Source of the DNA: Flavobacteriales bacterium
GTDB lineage: Bacteria > Bacteroidota > Bacteroidia > Flavobacteriales_D > Crocinitomicaceae
Length of the DNA: 64,000 nucleotides
Direction: 5' to 3'
NCBI GenBank assembly: GCA_947449575.1
Contig: CANFRV010000001.1
Location: 25,121 to 89,120 of the forward strand
Shown: piece by piece, positions 57,762 through 64,000 of the stretch
Layout of the letters: every line of letters begins with the position of its first letter
Position numbering within the stretch: position 1 is the first letter of the stretch
Notes under the pieces: model-generated
What the model was told of the DNA's origin: nothing
The model's input: only the letters and a program-made list of their open reading frames with translations
Databases searched by the model: none
Made by a program: the position numbers and the translations under genes

Positions 57762-57796
57762 CGCGCTTATCATGTTAATATTTAAAAAATAATATT

Positions 57797-58162
57797 ATGA
57801 CAACTGCAAATGATTATTTACCAATCCTTATTCAGGCTGGTGTAGCCATGGGTTTTGTGGTGGCAGTATTGTTTGGGACTCATTTCTTGGGACCAAGATT
57901 AAAATCGAAAACAAAGGATGCAAATTTTGAATGTGGCGTTGAGCAAGAAGGAAATGCTCGTTTTCCAGTGTCCGTTAGATACTTTTTGACAGCTATTTTA
58001 TTCGTTTTATTCGATGTTGAAGTTATTTTCTTTTATCCCTATGCTGTGAATTTTAAAGCGTTGGAATTAGAGGGGCTTTTAGCAGTGATTATGTTCGTTG
58101 CTTTTTTCTTGATTGGATTTATCTATGTACTTAAAAAAGGAGCACTAGAATGGGAGAAATAG
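57797..58162 (+). CDS. nuoA: NADH-quinone oxidoreductase subunit A
   Basis: Membrane subunit of respiratory complex I. 121 residues with three transmembrane helices (about 9-29, 62-82, 90-112) and the conserved loop FECGVEQEGNARFPVSVRYF, followed by FDVEVIFFYPYAV with the buried acidic residues. First gene of the operon, behind an exact -7 box. Its end overlaps nuoB by 13 bases. Confidence 0.96.
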   Translation: MTTANDYLPILIQAGVAMGFVVAVLFGTHFLGPRLKSKTKDANFECGVEQEGNARFPVSVRYFLTAILFVLFDVEVIFFYPYAVNFKALELEGLLAVIMFVAFFLIGFIYVLKKGALEWEK

Positions 58163-58707
58163 AAGTAAAAGTAGACCACGATGTGGAAACAATTAACGGT
58201 CAAGGTTTCCAATTAACAATGTTAGATAAAGCAATTGGACTAGCAAGAGCGAATTCAGTGTGGCCTTTACCTTTTGCAACTTCTTGCTGTGGAATTGAAT
58301 TTATGGCAACGATGGGAAGTAATTACGATCTTTCTCGTTTTGGTATGGAGCGTATGTCATTTTCTCCTCGTCAAGCTGATTTATTGATCGTGGCTGGAAC
58401 TATTTCTAAAAAATTAGCACCAGTACTAAAAAAAGTATACGAGCAAATGTCAGAGCCTAAATGGGTTATTGCCATGGGAGCTTGTGCTTCGAGTGGTGGT
58501 ATATTTGATACGTACAGTGTATTGCAAGGAATTGATAGAGTAATTCCGGTGGACGTGTATGTTCCCGGCTGTCCTCCTAGACCAGAACAATTAATTGATG
58601 CTGTTATTAAAATTCATGATTTAGTAAAGCATGAATCATTACGTCGCCGAAATTCATCCGAATATAAAGAGATGTTAAAAACTTTTAATATTGACGCAAA
58701 TGACTAA
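58150..58707 (+). CDS. nuoB: NADH-quinone oxidoreductase subunit B
   Basis: Peripheral subunit that carries Fe-S cluster N2, the final donor to quinone. 185 residues. The cluster cysteines are visible: the adjacent pair in TSCCGIEFMA, one in GACASSGG and one in VPGCPPRPEQ. It starts inside the nuoA end (13-base overlap) and overlaps nuoC by 8 bases. Confidence 0.97.
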   Translation: MGEIEVKVDHDVETINGQGFQLTMLDKAIGLARANSVWPLPFATSCCGIEFMATMGSNYDLSRFGMERMSFSPRQADLLIVAGTISKKLAPVLKKVYEQMSEPKWVIAMGACASSGGIFDTYSVLQGIDRVIPVDVYVPGCPPRPEQLIDAVIKIHDLVKHESLRRRNSSEYKEMLKTFNIDAND

Positions 58708-59212
58708 TAGTAAGTTAACAAATGAAGATGTTTTTGCGAAATTAAAAGATACTTTCGCTGAAAAGATCGGTGAGTTTTCTGCACCCTATAATTTATTAAC
58801 GATTGAGGTTCCTGCAGCAGATGCTCATTCAATTATTGATTGGTTAAAGAAAGAAGCTACGCTTCAGATTAATTATTTAACTGTATTAGGAGCGGTTCAT
58901 TATCCAGAAGATAAGGGGCGTGAATTAGCAGTTGTATATCATATTCATAGTTTGGTAAATAATTTCCGTATTCGATTGAAAGCATATATTTCTACGAATA
59001 ACCCTACTATCGCTTCAATTACTGATATTTATGCTGGAGCAAATTGGATGGAAAGAGAGACCTTTGATTTCTTTGGAGTGAAATTTAATGGGCATCCAAA
59101 TTTAGTTAGAATATTAAATGAAGATAGTATGGATTATTTTCCAATGAGAAAGGAATTTCAATTGGAAGATGCTACCAGAGAAGATAAAGATGACCGCTAC
59201 TTTGGAAGGTAA
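58700..59212 (+). CDS. nuoC: NADH-quinone oxidoreductase subunit C
   Basis: 30-kDa-type peripheral subunit at the NuoB/NuoD interface. 170 residues from the ATG at 58700 (MTNSKLTNEDVFAKL). An upstream TTG at 58691 is possible but needlessly adds three residues. The family block ITDIYAGANWMERETFDFFGVKFNGHPNLVRIL spans about 110-145. NuoC and NuoD are separate genes here, not fused as in E. coli. It overlaps nuoB by 8 bases. Confidence 0.95.
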   Translation: MTNSKLTNEDVFAKLKDTFAEKIGEFSAPYNLLTIEVPAADAHSIIDWLKKEATLQINYLTVLGAVHYPEDKGRELAVVYHIHSLVNNFRIRLKAYISTNNPTIASITDIYAGANWMERETFDFFGVKFNGHPNLVRILNEDSMDYFPMRKEFQLEDATREDKDDRYFGR

Positions 59213-59227
59213 TTTAAAGATACTGTT

Positions 59228-60463
59228 ATGGACAACAAAATAAAAGAAATAGTAAAGCAAGAGTATAGCGAAGGTCTTTTGTCGAAAGAAACAATTGATG
59301 GTGACTTAGCAACGCTAAACTTGGGGCCTACGCATCCTGCTACGCATGGTATTTTTGAAAATGTTTTAACGATTGACGGGGAGAAAATTTTAGACACGGT
59401 TCAAACCGTTGGATATATTCACCGTGCTTTTGAAAAGTTAGCTGAACGAAGACCATACAACCAAATAAATACTTTAACGGATAGGTTAAACTACTGTTCT
59501 TCTCCAATTAATAATATTGGATGGGCATTAACAATGGAAAAGCTAATTGGGATAGAAGTTCCGAAACGTGTGGATTATATGCGTGTCATCATAATGGAAT
59601 TAGCTCGAATTAATGACCATTTGATTTGTAACTCAGTTGTTGGTGTTGATACAGGGGCTTTGACAGGATTTACGTATTTATTTCAACAGCGTGAAGCAAT
59701 TTACGAATTGTTTGAAGAAGTTTGTGGTGCTCGTTTAACAACTAATATGTGTCGTATTGGTGGTTTTGAAAGAGATTTCTCAGCGACTTTTTACACAAAA
59801 TTAGATACCTTTTTAAAAGATTTTCCTAAGGTTTTTACTGAATTTGATAATTTACTTTCTCGTAACCGGATTTTTATGGATCGTACGATTGGTACAGGTC
59901 CAATTTCGGGTGAAAGAGCTTTGGAATATTCATTTTCAGGACCAAATTTAAGAGCAGCAGGTGTTGATTACGATGTTCGTGTTATGAATCCTTATTGTTC
60001 TTACGAAGATTTTGACTTTATCGTTCCTGTGGGTTCAAATGGTGACACATATGATCGTTTTCAGGTTCGTCAAGAAGAAATTCGTCAAAGTTTGTCTATT
60101 ATCAAACAAGCATTAGCTAAAATGCCTGAAGGTGATTATAAAGCGGATGTCCCTGAGTTTTATCTTCCAAGAAAAGACGATGTTTACGAAAAAATGGAGT
60201 CATTAATCTACCATTTTAAAATTGTTATGGGTGAAACGCCTGTTCCAGTCGGAGAAGTCTATCAATCCGTAGAAGGTGGAAATGGAGAATTAGGATTTTA
60301 TTTAATAAGTGATGGAGGACGTACACCGTATCGTTTACAATTCCGTCGCCCTTGTTTTATTTATTATCAAGCATACCCAGAAATGATTATTGGTCAAACT
60401 ATTAGTGATGCCGTTTTGACATTGAGTAGTATGAACGTAATTGCTGGAGAATTGGACGCATAG
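59228..60463 (+). CDS. nuoD: NADH-quinone oxidoreductase subunit D
   Basis: 49-kDa-type subunit forming the quinone pocket with NuoB. 411 residues with NLGPTHPATHG at about 32-42 (contains the quinone-site His), GYIHRAFEKLAERRPYNQ and TDRLNYCSS, plus the C-terminal IGQTISDAVLTLSSMNVIAGELD. All expected motifs are present. It starts 15 bases after nuoC and ends 2 bases before nuoE. Confidence 0.97.
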   Translation: MDNKIKEIVKQEYSEGLLSKETIDGDLATLNLGPTHPATHGIFENVLTIDGEKILDTVQTVGYIHRAFEKLAERRPYNQINTLTDRLNYCSSPINNIGWALTMEKLIGIEVPKRVDYMRVIIMELARINDHLICNSVVGVDTGALTGFTYLFQQREAIYELFEEVCGARLTTNMCRIGGFERDFSATFYTKLDTFLKDFPKVFTEFDNLLSRNRIFMDRTIGTGPISGERALEYSFSGPNLRAAGVDYDVRVMNPYCSYEDFDFIVPVGSNGDTYDRFQVRQEEIRQSLSIIKQALAKMPEGDYKADVPEFYLPRKDDVYEKMESLIYHFKIVMGETPVPVGEVYQSVEGGNGELGFYLISDGGRTPYRLQFRRPCFIYYQAYPEMIIGQTISDAVLTLSSMNVIAGELDA

Positions 60464-60465
60464 AT

Positions 60466-61008
60466 ATGATTAGTACATTAGAAACCCAAGCAAAAAGACC
60501 TCCTTTTAGTCCTGAAAAATTGACTGAAGTGCAAGGAGTAATCAAACAATTTCCAGAAGGAAAACAGAAAAGTGCTATTCTTAGAGTTTTGCACATTGCA
60601 GAAGAAGAATTTGGTGGATGGTTAAGTCCTGAAACAATGGATTACGTTGCTGAATTGTTGGATATTCAATCAATAGAAGTATATGAAGTAGCTACTTTTT
60701 ATACGATGTTCAACTTGAAACCAACAGGTAAATTTGTCTTTGAAGTTTGTCGAACAGGTCCATGTATGTTGGTGGGAAGTGATGAAATTATTGACTATAT
60801 CAAATCGAAATTAGGAATTTCTGCAGTTGGTGAAACAAGTGCTGACGGTATGTTTACTTTGAAAACAGCAGAGTGCTTAGGAGCGTGTGGATATGGTCCA
60901 ATGCTGCAATGTGGTAAAGTATATCACGAACATTTAACGCCTGCGAAAGTAGACGAATTAATGGATCATTACCGTGCAAAATATTCATCTTCAATTAATC
61001 AGAACTAA
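60466..61008 (+). CDS. nuoE: NADH-quinone oxidoreductase subunit E
   Basis: 24-kDa-type subunit with the thioredoxin-like [2Fe-2S] cluster N1a. 180 residues; ligands are the two cysteines of CRTGPCMLVG and the two of ECLGACGYGPM. The N-terminal helical bundle includes YVAELLDIQSIEVYEVATFYTMF. Stop and nuoF start share a base (TAATG). Confidence 0.97.
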   Translation: MISTLETQAKRPPFSPEKLTEVQGVIKQFPEGKQKSAILRVLHIAEEEFGGWLSPETMDYVAELLDIQSIEVYEVATFYTMFNLKPTGKFVFEVCRTGPCMLVGSDEIIDYIKSKLGISAVGETSADGMFTLKTAECLGACGYGPMLQCGKVYHEHLTPAKVDELMDHYRAKYSSSINQN

Positions 61009-62351
61009 TGGGGAGAAAATTACTTTTAGAACACATTGACGTTTCTGGTATTGAAACATACGATGTTTACCGCAATCATGGTGGTTATAAATCCGTTGAA
61101 AAGGCTTTAAAAACAATGTCTGCTCAAGAAGTTGTGGAAGAAGTTCAAAAATCTGCATTAAGAGGTAGAGGAGGAGCTGGATTTCCAACAGGAATGAAGT
61201 GGTCATTTTTAGCAAAACCTGAAGGTGTTCCAAGATATTTAGTTTGCAATGCAGATGAAAGTGAGCCAGGTACTTTTAAAGATAGATTCTTAATGGAAAA
61301 ACTTCCGCATCTGATGGTGGAAGGAATGATTACCTCAAGTTATGCTTTAGGTGCGAATACTGCTTATATCTACATTCGTGGGGAATATATGTTTGTATTA
61401 GATATTCTTGAAAAAGCAATTGCTGAAGCCTACGCGAAAGGTTGGTTAGGGAAAAATATCTTAGGTTCTGGTTATGATTTAGATTTACATGTTGCGCCAG
61501 GAGGTGGTGCTTATATTTGTGGAGAGGAAACTGCATTATTGGAGTCTTTGGAAGGAAAAAGAGGAAACCCAAGAATGAAACCGCCTTTCCCAGCAGTAAA
61601 AGGATTATATGGTTGCCCAACGGTAGTAAATAACGTTGAAAGTATTTGTGCAGTGGTTCCAATTATTAATATTGGTGCGGATGAATACCTAAAAATTGGA
61701 ACGGAAAAAAGTTCTGGAACAAAACTGATTTCAGCATGCGGTAATATAGCTCGACCAGGTGTTTATGAAATTGAATTAGGCTTGTCTGTGGAAGATTTTA
61801 TTTACGGAGACGAGTGGTGTAGAGGTATTGCCAATGGAAAAAAACTGAAAGCGTTAATTCCTGGAGGATCTTCTGTGCCAATTTTGCCTGCGCATTTAAT
61901 CACGAGCACTGCAGCTGGTGAAAGAAGATATATGAGTTATGAAAGTTTATCAGATGGCGGTTTTGCTTCGGGTTCGATGTTAGGATCTGGAGGATTTATT
62001 GTTTTTGATGAAGATCAATGTATCGTTCGTAACACATGGAATTTTGCTCGCTTTTACGCGCATGAATCATGTGGACAATGTTCTCCGTGTAGAGAAGGTA
62101 CTTCTTGGATGGAGAAAGTTCTGCACCGTTTAGAAACTGGAAAAGGGAATATGCGTGATATCGATTTATTAGCTGAAATTAATAAGAAAATAGAAGGTAA
62201 TACAATTTGTCCATTAGGTGATGCTGCTGCATGGCCAGTTGCTGCAGCGATTCGTCATTTCCGTGAAGAATTCGAATGGCATGTTACGCATCCCAATGAT
62301 GCAATTACTAGAAATTATGGAATGCTTAAAACGCCATCAATAACTTTATAA
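61008..62351 (+). CDS. nuoF: NADH-quinone oxidoreductase subunit F
   Basis: NADH- and FMN-binding subunit carrying [4Fe-4S] cluster N3. 447 residues. The FMN/NADH loop is GRGGAGFPTGMKWSFL near 51-66; cluster ligands lie in ESCGQCSPCREG and the downstream TICPLGDAAAW. This is the electron-entry subunit, so the operon encodes an NADH-oxidising module (E, F, G), unlike the 11-subunit forms lacking it. Confidence 0.97.
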   Translation: MGRKLLLEHIDVSGIETYDVYRNHGGYKSVEKALKTMSAQEVVEEVQKSALRGRGGAGFPTGMKWSFLAKPEGVPRYLVCNADESEPGTFKDRFLMEKLPHLMVEGMITSSYALGANTAYIYIRGEYMFVLDILEKAIAEAYAKGWLGKNILGSGYDLDLHVAPGGGAYICGEETALLESLEGKRGNPRMKPPFPAVKGLYGCPTVVNNVESICAVVPIINIGADEYLKIGTEKSSGTKLISACGNIARPGVYEIELGLSVEDFIYGDEWCRGIANGKKLKALIPGGSSVPILPAHLITSTAAGERRYMSYESLSDGGFASGSMLGSGGFIVFDEDQCIVRNTWNFARFYAHESCGQCSPCREGTSWMEKVLHRLETGKGNMRDIDLLAEINKKIEGNTICPLGDAAAWPVAAAIRHFREEFEWHVTHPNDAITRNYGMLKTPSITL

Positions 62352-62361
62352 AAATACAATT

Positions 62362-63330
62362 ATGATCAAAGTCACAATTGATGATATAGAAATAGAAGTA
62401 GCCGAAGGAACTACAATTATGAACGCTGCTAGAATGATTGGTGGTGATATCGTTCCTCCAGCAATGTGCTACTATAGTTCTCTTCCAGGAACTGGAGGGA
62501 AATGTCGTACTTGTTTAGTAGAAATTGCTGCTGGTTCAACAAAGGATCCTCGTCCAATGCCAAAATTGATGGTTTCTTGTTCAACGACCGTTCAAGATGG
62601 AATGATTGTTAAAAATAGAACAAGCGAAAAGGTGATAGAAAATCGCGCAGCTGTTGTTGAGTTTTTATTGATCAATCATCCTTTAGATTGTCCAGTTTGT
62701 GATCAAGCAGGTGAATGTGATCTGCAAGATTTAGGTTTTTCTCATGGTAAGGAAGGGTCTCGTTATGAAGAAGAAAAAAGAACATTTGAACCAATAGATA
62801 TAGGTGAAAACATAAAGTTACATATGAACAGATGTATTTTGTGTTATAGATGTGTGCATGTGGCCAATGAATTGACTGACCAACGTGTTCATGGTGCATT
62901 GCATCGTGGAGATCACACTGAAATAAGCACGTATATTGAGAAAGCAGTGGATAATGAGTTTTCTGGTAATATGATCGATGTTTGTCCTGTTGGAGCATTA
63001 ACTGACAAAAGTTCTCGTTTCAAAAGTCGTATTTGGTTTTTAAATCCAATGAATGCTTCATGCGAATGCAAGAAATGTTCAGGAAAAGCAGTTGTATGGA
63101 TGTTTGGTAAACAAGTTTATAGAGTTTCTGTTCGTCAAGATAAATACGGTGAAGTAGAAGTGGAAGATGGAAAACCAAATTGGATCTGCAATGAGTGCCG
63201 TTTTGATAAAAAGGATGTAAGTAATTGGAATATTGAAGGACCGCGTCACATTGATCGCCATTCAGTAATCTCACAAGGTCATTACGAAAAGCCAAATCCT
63301 TTGAAAAACGCAACTAAAAATATAGAATAA
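62362..63330 (+). CDS. nuoG: NADH-quinone oxidoreductase subunit G, short form
   Basis: Iron-sulfur subunit of the NADH module. 322 residues, against about 700-900 in NuoG of E. coli or Thermus. The electron-carrying part is complete: N-terminal [2Fe-2S] ferredoxin (MCYYSSLPGTGGKCRTC), the His/Cys cluster block HPLDCPVCDQAGECDLQD, and the [4Fe-4S] block RCILCYRCVHVANE with DVCPVGAL. A further Cys-rich stretch (CECKKC about 234-239 and CNEC about 276-279) follows. The molybdopterin-enzyme-like C-terminal domain is missing. This is not a frameshift: the stop overlaps the nuoH start by one base, and short NuoG is usual in Bacteroidetes. Confidence 0.94.
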   Translation: MIKVTIDDIEIEVAEGTTIMNAARMIGGDIVPPAMCYYSSLPGTGGKCRTCLVEIAAGSTKDPRPMPKLMVSCSTTVQDGMIVKNRTSEKVIENRAAVVEFLLINHPLDCPVCDQAGECDLQDLGFSHGKEGSRYEEEKRTFEPIDIGENIKLHMNRCILCYRCVHVANELTDQRVHGALHRGDHTEISTYIEKAVDNEFSGNMIDVCPVGALTDKSSRFKSRIWFLNPMNASCECKKCSGKAVVWMFGKQVYRVSVRQDKYGEVEVEDGKPNWICNECRFDKKDVSNWNIEGPRHIDRHSVISQGHYEKPNPLKNATKNIE

Positions 63331-64000
63331 TGGATACAGGATTGTTTTTTGAAAAACTGATTTTAGTTGTTTTACTGTTTACTATTTCTTTAGTAATCGC
63401 GATGTATTCAACGTATTTGGAAAGAAAAGTCGCAGCTTGGTTTCAGGATCGTGTTGGACCAGATAGAGCAGGGATTTGGGGAATTCTTCAACCATTGGCA
63501 GATGGAGGGAAAATGTTTTTCAAGGAAGATTTTACACCCGTAAATGCGGATAAATGGTTGTTTATAATAGCTCCAGGAATAGCCATGTTTGTTGCTTTAA
63601 TAACAAGTTCTGTTATACCGTGGGGACCAAATATTTATGCATTTGGAAGAGATATTCAACTTCAAGTTGCCAACGTTGATATTGGAATTCTGTTTATTAT
63701 GGGATTTGTATCTATTGGAGTGTATGGTATTATGATTGGAGGATGGGCATCCAATAATAAATTTTCATTGTTTGGCGCGATTCGTGCTTCCTCTCAAATG
63801 ATATCCTACGAATTAGCAATGGGTATTTCAGTAATCACAATTGTGTTATTGAGCGGAAGTTTAGCGTTAGATGATATCGTGAAAGCTCAGCATGGTATAA
63901 ATTGGTTTGTTTTTAAACAGCCAGTAGCTTTTATCATATTTTTTGTATGTGCATTAGCTGAATGTAACCGAGCTCCTTTTGATTTAGCAGAATGTGAAAG
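63330..64000 (+). CDS. nuoH: NADH-quinone oxidoreductase subunit H (5' part, cut by window edge)
   Basis: Membrane subunit at the quinone chamber of complex I. The ATG at 63330 shares a base with the nuoG stop (TAATG), and the frame stays open to the window end, giving about 223 residues of an expected 330-350. Seen: a first helix (LILVVLLFTISLVIAMY), the block LERKVAAWFQDRVGPDRAG, LQPLADGGKMFFKEDFTP, AIRASSQMISYELAMG and AECNRAPFDLAECE, all family signatures containing the conserved charged residues of the quinone tunnel. Further nuo genes should follow outside the window. Confidence 0.95.
   Translation, partial: MDTGLFFEKLILVVLLFTISLVIAMYSTYLERKVAAWFQDRVGPDRAGIWGILQPLADGGKMFFKEDFTPVNADKWLFIIAPGIAMFVALITSSVIPWGPNIYAFGRDIQLQVANVDIGILFIMGFVSIGVYGIMIGGWASNNKFSLFGAIRASSQMISYELAMGISVITIVLLSGSLALDDIVKAQHGINWFVFKQPVAFIIFFVCALAECNRAPFDLAECE

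Noticed and set aside
61330..61662. 110-residue minus-strand frame
   Set aside because: Antisense shadow of nuoF; His/Leu-rich composition typical of reverse-read coding sequence.
62362..63330. NuoG truncation as a frameshift or pseudogene
   Set aside because: The stop overlaps the nuoH ATG by one base and all electron-transfer clusters are present; the short form is common in Bacteroidetes.

Overview
The window is a chromosomal segment from a low-GC member of the Bacteroidetes, most likely order Flavobacteriales. The evidence: a type III glutamine synthetase; many exact copies of the Bacteroidetes -7 promoter box TAnnTTTG; a type IX secretion (T9SS) component (PorT) directly behind ubiE; a T9SS cargo protein with a C-terminal sorting domain; Rho with a long Asn/Gln/Pro-rich insert; a short NuoG; and an OlsB/OlsA-like acyltransferase pair. 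A Crocinitomicaceae/Fluviicola-like source is a guess from general gene content. I see no rRNA, tRNA, CRISPR array, insertion sequence or prophage.

Layout. 0.2-2.5 kb: glnN with its own promoter and a strong terminator. 2.6-3.3 kb: a small outer-membrane protein behind a Fur-box-like palindrome. 3.3-8.7 kb: a housekeeping run prmC-ligA-unknown-dapA-DHH phosphoesterase. 8.8-13.8 kb: PrsW-like membrane protein, rpe, an unknown secreted protein, tandem UspA, CvfB. 13.8-15.6 kb (minus): LytTR-type two-component pair. 15.7-17.9 kb: an exported protein resembling polymorphic toxin type 23, then (minus) a TerB-like protein and an alpha/beta hydrolase. 18.1-23.4 kb: a compact operon with a ribulose-phosphate-epimerase-like/CBS fusion, DAHP synthase, a KdsC-like HAD phosphatase with an added N-terminal domain, a LYS1-like dehydrogenase and a UMF1/Atg22-type MFS transporter. 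This operon is the most unusual metabolic arrangement in the window. 23.5-33.2 kb: gcvT, a 1267-residue repeat protein, mpl, a DUF4199-like membrane protein, rho. 33.2-38.7 kb: dicarboxylate/amino-acid symporter and the T9SS cargo protein. 38.8-44.3 kb: uvrA, an ECF sigma factor and the glsA-glsB lipid pair. 44.5-51.6 kb: aminotransferase, heptose kinase, serine hydrolase, ubiE, porT, FAD protein, trmL. 51.6-57.5 kb: an inverted-repeat element, a TrmH-family methyltransferase, a BamA/TamA-like lipoprotein and PcrA/UvrD helicase. 57.8-64.0 kb: nuoA-nuoH (respiratory complex I), with nuoH cut by the window edge.

How the genes fit together. Envelope functions recur: Mpl (peptidoglycan recycling), DapA (meso-DAP/lysine), heptose kinase and KdsC-like phosphatase (LPS-type sugars), GlsA/GlsB (aminolipids), a BamA-like protein, PorT, T9SS cargo. 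Energy metabolism is represented by UbiE (menaquinone) and complex I. DNA and RNA maintenance is represented by LigA, UvrA, PcrA, Rho, TrmL and the DHH phosphoesterase. Many genes overlap by 1 or 4 bases (TAATG, ATGA), which supports translational coupling and confirms starts. I found no convincing complete novel system such as a defence island. The best candidates for new biology are the 18.1-23.4 kb operon, the orphan exported toxin-23-like protein, the repeat-rich 1267-residue protein and the perfect inverted-repeat element filling the trmL/TrmH gap.
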